Shown in pieces: positions 24,301 through 35,120 of a stretch of DNA of 64,000 nucleotides. The stretch is from Apostichopus japonicus (lineage: Eukaryota; Echinodermata; Holothuroidea; Aspidochirotida; Stichopodidae). The stretch covers positions 3,791,001 through 3,855,000 of the forward strand of contig NC_092563.1 in the NCBI RefSeq assembly GCF_037975245.1, given 5' to 3'. Every line of letters begins with the position of its first letter. Position 1 is the first letter of the stretch. Under the pieces are notes generated by a model. The model saw only the letters and a program-made list of their open reading frames with translations, was not told the origin of the DNA and searched no databases. The position numbers were made by a program, and so were the translations under genes.

Positions 24301-24356
24301 TCGTCAGTTTCCCCTTGCTCTTCTGCTTTTGAAACGGTAAACCGAACCGATGCCAT
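12334..24356 (-). CDS. Unrecognised spliced gene, 5' part (three coding exons)
   Basis: Three exons join in frame on the minus strand. Exon 1 (24356-24230) starts at an ATG in good context (AAAATGGC) and encodes 42 residues rich in acidic amino acids, beginning MASVRFTVSKAEEQ and ending GRTTNKY. Its donor is GTAATC. Exon 2 (19268-19227, 42 nt) follows TTTACAG, contributes RLIGDGIGLRRSY, and ends at GTAAGT. Exon 3 (12359-12334, 26 nt) follows CATTCAG, contributes PSPKKVPGQ, and ends at GTATTG. Phases match at both joins (1-1, then 1-0). The product starts as an acidic, probably cytoplasmic and disordered tail. I do not recognise the family; a start of the xxRFxV type occurs in some SLC12 transporters, but this is too weak to name it. 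Downstream exons were not found and may lie left of the window or of the DIRS insertion. Exon 3 is short and the least certain. Confidence 0.45.
13251..13968. repeat. Two-copy tandem duplication of about 358 bp
   Basis: The segment starting TCCAAGGTCATCCGAAATAG at about 13251 recurs at about 13608 with scattered substitutions and small indels. Both copies contain TTTATACCGCAACAGTTTAT and ACATGCACATTATGTCAATG. It is a direct duplication inside a presumed intron. Confidence 0.85.
14300..14710. repeat. Three diverged copies of an about 170-bp unit
   Basis: Copies near 14320, 14455 and 14655 share a block with TTCTTCTAT or TTCTTGTTTCTGC, CACTAG, then TCAGTCAGAAAGGAATTTAATTA or a variant. Divergence is high, so the boundaries are approximate. 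Confidence 0.5.
15138..15150 (+). promoter_or_regulatory. Perfect DR1-type nuclear receptor motif (one of several)
   Basis: TGACCTTTGACCT is the reverse complement of AGGTCA-A-AGGTCA, the consensus bound by HNF4/RXR-type receptors. The same 13-mer recurs at 15995-16007, 16285-16297 and 16431-16443 in this array, and in inverse orientation at 61214-61226 and 61604-61616. The motif is seen directly; binding is inference. Confidence 0.4.
16120..16145 (+). promoter_or_regulatory. Three AGGTCA half sites in DR4-DR4 spacing
   Basis: TGACCT occurs three times with 4-bp spacers (CTGG, CAAA). The same arrangement is present at 16703-16728 and, as a single DR4, at 15260-15275. DR4 is the classical spacing for LXR/thyroid-type receptors. 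Function is not shown by sequence alone. Confidence 0.35.
16851..16910. repeat. CA microsatellite and terminal hairpin of the locus A repeat
   Basis: An ACACAC tract and CGCCATCACC follow the array, then a hairpin with 8-bp perfect arms, GATTCCTT (16882-16889) and AAGGAATC (16902-16909), around a TCGGCCTTCGGC loop. The hairpin may mark the true end of the repeat element. Confidence 0.6.
16911..19226. other. Intronic AT-rich stretch, no exon seen
   Basis: Presumed intron of the minus-strand gene. The only feature is a cluster of TATCAAGTA and TAGCAATATCTTAG words at 17420-17590, a degenerate short repeat. Confidence 0.45.
19269..24229. other. Intronic stretch, no exon established
   Basis: This would be the first intron of the minus-strand gene. 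It contains an AT palindromic tract (19541-19582, made of ATTAATTA words) and a 15-G run (20947-20961). No reliable exon was found. Confidence 0.45.
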
Positions 24357-25676
24357 TTTTGTCCGCAAATGGCACACGTACTCAGTAAGTCAGTACTGTA
24401 CGTTCGTAAATAATGTACGTATCTAGCCTATAGTTTGCAGGCGAAGATTGTGCAATCTTCGACGTGGGCTAGGTGTGGGCTGATCATAGAAATTGAAGTA
24501 GGTATGGGGCTGATACTATAAGTGCTAAAACTTCATTGAATAGAAAATTGACATTGGTTGCATTGAAGCCCTCTCAAACTGTCCATGGAAACTGATCAGT
24601 AAATAGAAATATTCCCTTTGCAGAAAAAAATTGTACTTTGTATGTAACGGTATTGCGTCCGTTAATAATATTAAATTTAATTCAGTACCTCTACATTTAC
24701 TGATATGATTTCTCTTATTAATTGCGGATAGAGAGCTTTAAGTTCGTATCGGTTTTAGTTTTATTGAATCCTATGAATCAGTTCATTTGAAACCGTATCC
24801 TTTTCCATGTTAAGATCCGGGATGAACTCGAGTTCCACTAAGTTTCTTTCAAGATTACAATCTCCGAGTCAAACTTAACAACACGTTTTGCTACGGAAGA
24901 TAGTTTTTAGTGATAACAGTCAATAATTGAGAGACTAAAGTGAAGGTTGTGATCGACGTTCGATAGACATTCGCGGCTCCACAACACACCACCATTGAAA
25001 GTCCCAATTCGAAGGACGAGAGTGTTCTTCTGCATCTGACCATTAGTTCTGGTCCTACTGTTTTTTTATTTTTTTTTTCAACTTAGAGTCTACTAGCCTA
25101 TATATGGGGGCATAATTGCACCGGGCCCCCTGAAGTCGAGCAATGCAATTGTCTAGCCTCCGTCATGAAGATAAAAAAAATGCAGTTTTGCCGTATAATA
25201 AACCTATAGGCCTACAAAAAGGTTTTATTCTTGCTTTTTCTGCACCCAATTTTGGAAAAAGGTTTGCGTAATATGTGGAAAATGTCCGTATTTTCCCTCG
25301 CCAATGAAAAATTCACTAAAGGGCACGATAAGAGAGAAACTTATATAGGCTATGTAATTTAATAACATACTTTGGCCTATCATTATTTCAGAATGAGAAG
25401 TTGAGGACACCTCTAATACGCCAGATATACAATATGCCACTACACATTTAACTTGTTGTCAAACGGAGGAATCGGGAGCCAGATCGGCCTTGTGGGACAG
25501 CTATGCCACTAGGCTAAGTTTTGAAGTCTTCATAATGCTGATTGACGCCAAAAAAAAAAGGTTGTGACCCATTCATGACTCGTCGCCTCTCATCATGAGG
25601 CCTGCTGCCATAGGCTAAGTTGAATTTACAATTTAACACACGTTAATTTAATCCGTCAGTACGGTGCTTTTTTTAG
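24357..25676. other. Upstream region of the minus-strand gene; possible shared promoter region
   Basis: This region separates the minus-strand first exon at 24356 from a possible plus-strand exon at 25677. It is slightly richer in CG dinucleotides near 24360-24480 and 24950-25020. No TATA box or other fixed element is evident. Confidence 0.3.
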
Positions 25677-25969
25677 ATGATCCGCCCAGCGGAACCCACT
25701 TGAAAACGTCACGACGGACCAAATCGGGCCTAAAAACCAAACCCGATGCCCACCGTGACAAACTGAACTATCAACAACAATCACTCCCCAGCACACGTCA
25801 AACAACCCTCACCCGAGCCGAACCACATCTACCAATAGTACAAACGGGCGGCTCGCAAGCAGGCCCGCCACCAGCCCCAACCCCAACACACGAACGACCC
25901 GAGAAACATATGGACACCAACGGTGAAATCGGCTTCAATGTGAAACCGTACATTTCTCAGCATAAATAT
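25677..25969 (+). CDS. Possible internal coding exon of an unknown plus-strand gene
   Basis: A 293-nt open stretch begins after an acceptor with a poly-T tract (TTTTTTTAG) and ends at a consensus donor (GTAAGT). Read with two bases completing a preceding codon, it gives about 97 residues rich in Pro, Thr, Gln, Arg and Lys, with segments such as TRAEPHLPIVQTGG and PPPAPTPTHERPEKH, ending VKPYISQHKY. It looks like a disordered linker. Base composition is C-rich and unlike the surroundings. I do not recognise a family, and no partner exon was found, so a chance frame or part of an old element remains possible. Confidence 0.35.
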
Positions 25970-28345
25970 GTAAGTAGCGCATCGTGAGGTATAGATGATA
26001 TTATTACCACTCGTTATATACAAACACGCCAATGCATATTGCAGAATATGAAAGTAACTTACATATGAGAGGGCGCACTTTCTATTTTATCTTGTTTTGG
26101 GCGGTGATTATATCCTAAATACTATTTATTTTTTTGGGTCAAATCCTCATGAAAATAGGGTTATATATATTGCAAAGGTTGTCTTCAAAGTTGCATGGGG
26201 GGGGGGGGGGGTGCGGGAGAAAGGGTTTACCCTCTCTAGCTTTCCAAAAACTAATGTAGGTAGAGGCATGAAGCATTATGGAGTGGCCAGAGAGGAATAA
26301 AGGATTTCATAAGAGTTGGCTCTGGGATCATTGATGCTGACTCCATGTGGGGACCAGGTGTGGCAAAAAGAAAAGAAACATTTATACATGAAATGCTGCA
26401 TTCTGAGGCATATTTAGATTAAAATTAGGTCTATAATTAAGCCTTACCACAAGCTTGAGCTGGTAAATACTTTTTAATTTTTGTGTGAAGTTGAAGAGAT
26501 TGTATCTAAAACCTAGAGAAGTGGTATTATTATTGATAACATTTCTAAACTGAACCATGTCCCCTCAATTGATGATGGGAGTTGGGCCGTCCCCTTTGCA
26601 GACACTACTGTGTAGGATTACTTAGTTGATCTCCCTCACCTATGTGGACTGTCCCCAGGTACTCCATTGAGACAGTAGGTATGTTCTTCCCAGTGGCATG
26701 TGCAATGAGGCTGGGGAGCACCCCCCCCCCCCAACCTGGCATCATCTAACATGGTGAAAATAGTTCAGCATGGGGATTTTCCATGTTCAGCCAAACTGTG
26801 CGAGATGCATTGATAAAAATCTGGCCTAAAAATTCTGGACTAAACCATTCCCCTGACTGAAACATGAAGGTGGGTGGCCTCCTCCCCTCCCCACCCTTTT
26901 GCATATGCCACTGTACACAGATAAGAGGTGCTGTCTATTGGGTGTCCAGTCTTTATAGTTTGAAGATTAAAATTGATGTCTTCTTCAGAGAATCACATCC
27001 AGAAAATCATTCTTTTTTGTTCCAACAAGAAACATTAAGACACAAAGATGTTGTTTGTAAACTCCTCTATTTATGAGATGTGAATAAATTGTATAATACA
27101 CAAATGATGAGCCTCTGTACAATAAATTTACCTCATCTAGAATATGACCTTTGAACTCCGCTGCACGATAGATAATACAATAAGTCCATTTGATGAACCA
27201 TCGATGAAGCCAGCACAAAACAGCACTTCAAATGTGTACACATGCAATAACACTACTGACATAATGGAAATTATAAGCATCAAAACTTGATTTAATCCTC
27301 TGAACAAAATAGCATCAAGAACAGAGTGGTCACATGATGAAGGAGTTCATAACTATCAATATATCGGACAAAAATAGTTTTCAGTTTATTCAGTTGAAGA
27401 GCTGTTAAAGAAATTTGCCTCCATTCTCCTATCCTTCCTTCTTATAAATGATGTTACCAAAATAAGATATCATTCAGTTTTCAAACAAAATAATAGTTAC
27501 CAATATGCTGTCGTGCCATAACTTTAGAAGACTAATGTTTTGTATTTTGAAGGTTTAAATTAGTACCCAATTGCATCGTTCTTTCCCCACGTCCCTTCCT
27601 TTCCTGTCACAAACTCCCAAAAGTGAATTCACTTGGCATTCTAGGTTTTTCATCCTTAAACAAATCAAACAAAAAAGGAAAAATATAACCAGAGGTAATT
27701 CTAGTGAAGACTTTAATTGAGGTGCAATCCCATGCTCGTACCATTCGAGACGGATGGATTCTGTGACTTTTTGCATTAAAGGTAAGTACTGCGTTATGTG
27801 CATAATCTTTGCAGGGTGAATGAGATCAGATTTGTCCAAAGATAAAAGTATAAAGCAATTGCTAGATATCGAATTTTGTGGATTCTTGGCAGGATCGAAA
27901 TTTGCTTATGATTTCAGTACAATCCATACAATCCCACCTGGACCTCAACTTTTGACGTGAAATGCAAATAGGTAAATTTTAACACAATGTCTATACCGAG
28001 TTTCCTATTAAACTACTACTAACAGGAATTAAGCCATACACTACTACAGAAGAGGAAAAATAAAAATAAATGACAGCAAAAAAGAAAAAGAAAAAAAAAG
28101 AAGAATAAAATGGGGTAGACATGGATTAATGAAAATGAGTACAAGTGAAATAGGAAGAAGATATAGGTAAGATTATATCCTATCAATTGTACCATTTGGA
28201 GGGAGTGGCTAGGTCGCTAGACCCTCTTAGAGTAACTACCCATTGTCTACCGAATAGAAGTGTCCTCACTATTGTTACAAATCATTTCAAAACTGTTTCC
28301 TCATGATGAAATGCTTCAACTTTTCAAGACATATCACAACACGTT
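25970..28345. other. Intergenic or intronic stretch without recognised genes
   Basis: It contains a 15-G run (26197-26211), a 12-C run (26721-26732) and a segment at 26397-26445 related to one at 48122-48172. No supported exon. Confidence 0.4.
26397..26445 (+). repeat. Fragment of a dispersed repeat shared with 48122-48172
   Basis: Both places contain TGCATTCTGA(A/G)GCATATT, then a few variable bases, and TTAGGTCTATAATT in the same order. The copies are diverged and short, so the family and its ends are unknown. Confidence 0.5.
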
Positions 28346-28705
28346 TCAATACAACACAACATAATGTTTGATATATAACACAAAATGTGTGATATATAAC
28401 ACATGATTGATATCAAACTGAATATGTTTGGATGTGACACAAACATGTTCGGATATAACACGTTTGGATACAACGAAACACAATGTTTGATATATAACAC
28501 AACATGTGTGATATATAACACATGCTTGATATCGAACAGAATATGTTTGGATGTGACACAACGTGTTTGGATATAACACGTTTGGATACAACGCAACACA
28601 ATGTTTGATATACAACACAACACGTGTGATATCTAACACAACATGTTCGGATGTGACACAACATGTTCGGATATAATACATGTTTGGATATAACGCAACA
28701 CAATG
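28346..28705. repeat. Minisatellite, about 3 units of about 120-130 bp
   Basis: Each unit contains CAACACAATGTTTGATATA, ACACATG(A/C)TTGATATC and GAATATGTTTGGATGTGACAC. The long open frames on the minus strand (alternating Tyr/Ile/Cys/His words) arise from the repeat and are not taken as genes. Confidence 0.85.
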
Positions 28706-30220
28706 GTTCGAGTAGAAACAACACTTTGCTAAGTTTTACTAGGAAGGATTTTTAACAGATGGAACAAACAAAGCTTCTTGGTATAGTATTAACTGAAACA
28801 AAACAAAATTGAAAATGACATGCAGAATACTATGTGAAGAGCAATCGATTCTGGTGGTCTATTGGCCACTCTGAAAAGATGTGAATATGTCAGTTTCAAT
28901 TTATTTTTCGACTCTAAAAAATTCACACACATGATAACAACTTGGAAAAGCTTCAAGGTGATTATGAAACACACACAAGAAGAGTCTCAAAAGTTGGTCG
29001 AAAAGGTGTCGCAAAGGGATGCGAAAAAACGTAAGTGGAGCATCTTTTAGAGCTTTAAGAGACAATTTGATTCCCAGGTTCCAGTGACATGGGTAGTTTA
29101 ACTGCATGATGCTGCTGAGATTGAATGAAACCCCAAAATGAACGGCAAATTGTATTTGACTTTATAGACGCTTTTGATGAGAAAAATTAGGGGAAAAAAA
29201 TTCAGGGTTTTAAATTTGATATCCAAATAAACCTAAGGATTAACAAGTGAATGCGACTTTTTCTTGTGAACACATTCTTGTAAACCTTAGTCTAAATTGT
29301 GACACACACCTAGATTCCTGTTTTATCTAAAAGAATTTACACGTGAGTCACACAATCTGCAAAGCACCGACAGGTCAATAGAGGTAGGAGGGTTCGATTC
29401 CTGAAACATCTTCAAAACAGTTACAAGTACAACAATAGAGGAAAAGAGGCCTGACATGGAAATTGCGGTTGAATTTTCCATCAAAATTCGGACAGGGAAC
29501 AAACAATGGCAGAGAAATTCATGATCTAGTGTCATAATAACATAAAACCAACTGACTGTAACATCAGTTTCATGGCAAAGTGATTTGGTCACCTTGCAAG
29601 CAATACATCATCACATAAAAACGAGGCTACAGAATGAAAGAACACAGAGCAATGAATTGAAGTTTTTTTTTCCCCTTCAAATTTAGGTCTTCTTACCTGT
29701 CTCATATCATTTCTCTCCAAGATATATAAAAAGTAAGACCTTGATTTTTTGTTAATGTCAAAACTAAGGGCAATGCTCCAGGGAAGGGGGGGGGGGGAAT
29801 GGCAACATTTGTTGAGTCAGTCACATTAAGGAGATTATGAGAGCAGGATGTCAAGTGAGTTAAGACAAAAGACATCTCTGAACATGAAATGAGATTGCTA
29901 GGACAAAAGCCTTCCAGAAAAGATGAACCCCTCTTTTAAATGTTTCATTAACACTTTGCACCTCATCTCTTTCAAATGCACTCCCTCCAAAAAAAAAAAA
30001 AAAAACGAAAAATTAGAAAAAACAAAGAAGAAAAAAGGGAGGAACAGTTAAAGAGGAAAGAAATTGGAAGAAGCAAAGTTAAGATGAAAATGAACTGTGT
30101 AAATTTGTTTTTCCAATAATTGTGTTCTTCATTGGTAATATTTCTCATAAGTGTAGTACTATCCCGTCCAAAATTCTGTACAAACTAAACAAGAAACTAA
30201 ACTATGTGTGTTAAAGCAGT
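28706..30220. other. Intergenic stretch, no gene seen
   Basis: AT-rich with A-runs (29988-30030) and a 12-G run (29786-29797). A lone GGTTCGATTCC word at about 29388-29399 resembles a tRNA B box but lacks a partner A box. Confidence 0.45.
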
Positions 30221-30226
30221 TTTATT
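30221..30226 (-). terminator. Probable polyadenylation signal of the minus-strand RRM gene
   Basis: TTTATT on the plus strand gives AATAAA on the minus strand, about 160 bp after the stop codon at 30386. Confidence 0.45.
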
Positions 30227-30385
30227 TGATGTGTAATTTTGTTGAGCAGTAATTGAAGAAGCAAAAGTTCAAGATTAGATCTACTAAAGTCATGCATGCG
30301 ATTTTAGACGTTAACAGCTGCTCTTGAATTAGTGCTTTAATAAAGAATACAGAAAGATATAGCTCTATTACTGGGTTAGTTCCTT

Positions 30386-33300
30386 TCATTGTTCCATATT
30401 AGTCTGTTGGTATTCTTGATTTGTAAGGTATATTTGAGTCTGATGAGAGACAGTGGCATGCTTCATCAGTTCCCAGGCAGATGGAGACTCTCCTTGGCAG
30501 AAAGCACAGATCCACGAGACGGGTTCTATAAGAACAATCATGGCACGAGATAAAAGTTAATTGCTAATATCCCAAATACTTTGAAGGTAACAGATCAAGT
30601 TTGAGAATGACCAAGTTCGTAAGCACAAAATCGAACCTACCAACAAATTATTGCTCGCAGGGTATGTGGTATCCCCCATGTCCTCTTCCACCATCCTCAA
30701 CCCCCCACCACCCCCCCTCAGCCCCAACCCTCTCCAACAGACTATCAGTGTACATCATTATGAGAATGCATCTCAGATTGTGGAATTTGTATGTTATAGA
30801 CTGCTATGAAAGTGTTAACAACTGAACTAAATATAATCTCTAAATAGATGCTGATTAACTGTCATTTCAGTGAAAAATTTTACCTTTAAGCTCATTTGTA
30901 AACTTACTCTGAGTATTGCCAGACACATTCAAAAAAATGGTTGGCTGAACTAAAAAATATTGCTTTAACCTCCATTTTCAGATTTGAATAAAACTTAAGG
31001 ACAATGTTTTAACAAATGCCTACAATCTGTTATATTAATTCTACGCAGTAAAATTAAAAGGAATTATGCAATAAACTTTGACCTGGTTATCTGATTGATA
31101 ATTAATTAAAAGTATATATATAAAATAATATGTAAAAACTTATGTTGACCTCCATACCTAACCTAGTCTAAATTTTACTGGTTATTATCAGCAACTATTA
31201 TTGGGCTGCTCCCTAATGCCAGCACAGTATATAATGTGTGCCTTAATTTAGGAAAAGGCCAGTGGCAAAGTGATTTTAACCAGATGACTTGTAAGCACTT
31301 GGAGATTTAAACAAGTGGCTAAAACTGTGAACTCTAGGCATATAGTATCATCTCATATCTACTATGGTACCATATGGCACCATGAGAGTGTTTGTAATGG
31401 CTAAATAATCAGTATTTTTGCTAGAAGCATCTAACCTAACTCCACTTGATAAGGCAAATCAGCTTACCATCACCACTTATCGGTTCATGGTGGGTTTGGT
31501 CCGTCATGTTCTTGTTCTGCATCTGCTGGTATGGTTGTCGTCCAGATCCTGGATAGATTGGCAAGACTTTAGGGTCAACGTAAGGTCTGTAAAACAAAAT
31601 AATTAATTAATGGGAATTGTTTGAAATCATTGATGCTCATGGAAGAAGATTATGAAGCGGCAGCTTGAAATAGGCCACCAGTTTCCAGCATCGAACCTAC
31701 CAATTGTGACTGGCAACATTATTCCTTTACATTTTCCACCACTGGAATGCAAGTGGGTTTTGATTCTAAAAACATTTTTCTTGCAGGGTGTAAAGACATT
31801 TTTAATATACACACAGGGAAGTGAGCATTTTTAAAATATCTGACATTTTTTGTCACATTATGACATGGACCTCGACCAGCAACTCAATGAATTACATTGA
31901 TGTCTATGTGATTCTGTTATCCAAGTGGTATATAGTTCCCCACAATCAATGCATAACTGATTTCTGTGATATCTCTGTAGGGCTGAGAATCTTTAAATTG
32001 TCAAGACATCGGATGGGGCTTTGAGATTTGAGTATTTTTTAGGACTTATCAACATTAATCAACCAGAATGCTAAAATGCATTGTGGTTTCGATATGTAAA
32101 ATGAACAGTTTTCTTCATGTATCTGACGTAATGAATAGTGAGGATGTACATGTTTACAAGGCTTTCACGATTTGACCTGTTGTCCCCATATGACCTTTGA
32201 CTTCCACCAAAATCAGTAGGCTTCTTTTTTACTCAATGTTTAACACCTTCATACCAAGAATGAGATCTGCCCAAGCTTCCAATATTGGGATGTCATGTTT
32301 ACACAAATTGACCTTTGATGACCCCAAATGACCTGCAGCAAACACAATAAACTTCTTGTACTCGATGTGGTACTTCTACACACTAAGTATGAAGTTGGTC
32401 CGACCGTCCCATCTTGAGATATCGTGTTTACAAGGTTTTCACAATTTCACCCCTGGTGACCCCAAATAACCTTTGACCTCCACCAAAAAAACAATAGGCT
32501 TCTTGTACTCGATGTGGTTCTTCTACAAAGTAACTATGAAGTTGGTCCGACCTTCCCTGCTTGAGATAGCGTGTTTAAAAGGTTTTCACAATTTGACCAC
32601 TGGTGAACTTTGACTGCCACAAAAACAATAGGCTTCTTGTACTCAAAGTGGTACTTCTACACACTTAATATGAAAATGGTCTGACCTTCCCTTCTTGAGA
32701 TATCGTGTTTACAAGGTTTTCACAATTTGACCCCTGGTGACCCCAAATGACCTGTGACTGCCACCAAAAACAATAGGCTTCTTGTACTCAAAGTGGTACT
32801 TCTACACACTTAATATGAAAATGGTCTGACCTTCCCTTCTTGAGATATCGTGTTTACAAGCTGGGCGTCACAAACGCAATCACACACACACCTGCATACA
32901 CACACACGCCATCATGAATGTAAAGGTTAAGATTATCATCTTAACCAAATATGAAAACAAAATCTGGTCGAGAACCTTCAAGAAATACATTTTGAGACTT
33001 ACTGAAATCCAAATTGCTGGGTTACTCGCTTGTATCCTTTAGGACGTGTTGGATTTGGATCGTTGGCAACCCTCAAATCTAAAAGGAGTGAAACAATGAA
33101 ATGCTTAATCATTCCACTACCTTTTCCCAGGTTTCATGAATAGAGCACTATAATATGATAACTTTCTCATGTGGAATTATGTGATAACAACATGAACAAC
33201 TCTCCCAAACAGATAGGAAAAATCTTGCAAAGTTTGGGGAGATTATCTTGGTTTAAAATTTCGTCTTGCGGATGGCTGCCATCTCGTAAATCTTTTATGT

Positions 33301-34124
33301 CATAGGATGCCACTAGTATCTGAAATCTTTTAAGCTTTCTCTGTTTTGCTTTTCATATTTTCATGGTAGAGTATTAACAAGGTGCTCACTTAAAGTAATC
33401 CTATTTTTAAGTCATATTCATAGCTTCGGTATTTTCGATTCAGCATTTGCAAAGCACCATCCCATTTACAGAAAATAAACAGTACAGCACATAAACAAAA
33501 ATGAAGCACACATGGCTCAATCATGTCATATTTGGTCTGAGTCTTGGTACAATGGCACACTAGACCCGTAGTATCTCACAAACAGAAGGATAATTTTCTT
33601 AGCATTTATTGGAAACTGATCATCAGTTGTCTCTATCACATAGAGCAATGACAGTGGTCAAGGTTTTGTGTCTCCTCTACACTTTGTTTTCATGTAGCTG
33701 AGAAATGGACGATGTTGCATATATACTGCAAACACATCCAGTCTTTGATTTCTGTCACACGAGCATCATCATAAAACAGATTATTTTCTGATCATGTGAT
33801 GGTACTAATTGTAAACAAAATCTTACCAATTGGTTGGAAACCCAACACGTGTCCATGCTCAGCGTTGACCGCTTTGCGAGCATGGTACTCGTTGGTGTAC
33901 TGAATAAAGCCATAGCCTCTCATCAAAGACACTGCTGCAATGACACCATACTTGCTGAATATGCTAATCAATTCTTGTTCCTTCACCATTCCAGTATTGA
34001 GATTTCCCACAAACACTCTTGCTGCTTTGGCCTTCGGATCCTGACTGTTGGTCATCTTGCCAATAGGATGATACCCCATAGGGGGATTAATGTAGGGCAT
34101 ACCGTAAAAAGGTGGGCGTTGCAT
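30386..34124 (-). CDS. hnRNP C/RALY-type RRM protein with C-terminal C2H2 finger (paralogue 1)
   Basis: Four coding exons join in frame: 34124-33827, 33078-33003, 31586-31468 and 30525-30386, giving about 210 residues. All introns are GT-AG and phases match. The start is chosen at MQRPPFYG, 28 bp inside an exon that opens after a TTTTGCAG acceptor, so there is an upstream 5' UTR exon. One RRM lies in exon 1: RNP2-like VFVGNLNT and RNP1-like GYGFIQY, preceded by TNSQDPKAKAARV, close to the hnRNP C/RALY/RALYL family. The middle exons are Gln/Tyr/Pro-rich. The last exon holds a C2H2 finger (CAFC, then SAWELMKH and SH) whose spacing and SAW motif recall BCL11-type fingers. The family role is RNA binding in the nucleus; the finger's partner is unknown. 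An array of locus B repeats lies in its second coding intron. Confidence 0.88.
32150..32860 (+). repeat. Minisatellite related to locus A (locus B)
   Basis: About five units of roughly 135 bp carry TTGACC, CTGGTGACCCCAAATGACC, CAATAGGCTTCTTGTACTC, GTACTTCTACACACT and TTGAGATATCGTGTTTACAAG. The half sites are more degraded than in locus A (for example TGACCTTTGACTT). The array lies inside an intron of the minus-strand RRM gene. Confidence 0.87.
32861..32920. repeat. GCGTCACA plus CA-repeat tail of locus B
   Basis: GGGCGTCACAAACG is followed by two short CACACA tracts and CGCCATCATG, the same module that follows locus A and precedes locus C. Confidence 0.75.
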
Positions 34125-34679
34125 TGTGGAGCAAAGGGTAAAAAAAAAAAATCTGCAAAAGCAATGAGAGAAATAGTTTACAGTGAAAACAAATCTTGTT
34201 AAGCTTGGTAAATTCAAACAACTTGTTATACATTTAATATTTTGACATCAGAAAGACACCAGAGCAGGACTTATTTGGTTAAGTATAATATGTTCCAGAT
34301 GCTGTGCTCTTAGTCCTTAGCCAACAAACCATGCTGCAGGACCAAAGTGGGGGGGGGGGGAGAGGGGGGGGGAGAATTTTTTTTTGAGTGCATCAATTTC
34401 ACAAAACAGTAACATTTTAGCCAGCGATGATTTCTCATCTGATGTTCATTTTCAGAAAGGTTACACAAGTGCAGAAATGATTGATAGCAGTTTATATCAT
34501 ATTGTATTTCATAAGAAATAGCCTTAGAAACTGCTACACAAACTTTGAACACTATACTTTTTAGAGTTTGCACAGGGTATCCAGGTACCCTGGGTACCCA
34601 CCCGTTGCGATACTACCCGGTTCCTATTTTATTACCCGAATCCTATGCAAAGTGTGATTTTCTTTTTTTTTGGATACCA
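34125..34679. other. 5' UTR/intron of the minus RRM gene; no further exon seen
   Basis: The exon start at about 34152 is set by an acceptor (CTTTTGCAG on the minus strand). Beyond it lie G-rich runs (34349-34360, 34365-34373) and a GGTACCCTGGGTACCC segment. Nothing coding is visible. Confidence 0.4.
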
Positions 34680-35120
34680 ACGGTTAAGCAAGATCTTCCC
34701 ATTGACTTAGTGTGGTGTTAGGCTACCATGTGGTCAAAGATAACATCATTAATGAAAGTAATCCATGGATACCTTATAACCGCATCACAATTTCAGCAAA
34801 AAAACAGATGGTTAGGCTAGGTTTCCCCAATTGACTTAGTGTGGTAATAGGCTACCATGTGGTCGAAGATCCCAGCAATAATGAAAGTATTCCATGGATA
34901 TCTTATAACTGCGTCACAATTTCAGTGAATAAACAGATGGTTAGGGTAGATTTCCCCATTGACTTAGTGCGGCATTAGGCTACCATGTGTTTGAAGATCA
35001 CAGCAATAATGAAAGTATTCAATGGAAATCTTATAACTGCGTCACAATTTCAGCGAATAAACAGATGGTTTGGGTAGATTTCCCCCATTGACTTAGTGTG
35101 GTGTTAGGCTTCCATGAGGC
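34680..35120. repeat. Tandem repeat of about 129 bp, 3.4 units
   Basis: TTGACTTAGTG recurs at 34702, 34831, 34959 and 35088. Each unit also carries AGGCTACCATGTG, AATGAAAGTA and CACAATTTCAG then AACAGATGGTT. Units 2-4 are closer to each other than to unit 1. Confidence 0.9.

Noticed and set aside
28346-28705. CRISPR-like appearance of regularly spaced repeats
   Set aside because: The units are continuous tandem repeats without unique spacers in an animal genome; the same holds for the other arrays.
28324-28724. Minus-strand frames rich in Tyr, Ile, Cys and His
   Set aside because: They follow directly from the 120-130 bp tandem repeat in all three frames.
29388-29399. GGTTCGATTCC resembling a polymerase III B box
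   Set aside because: No A box at the right distance and no SINE body or target duplication.
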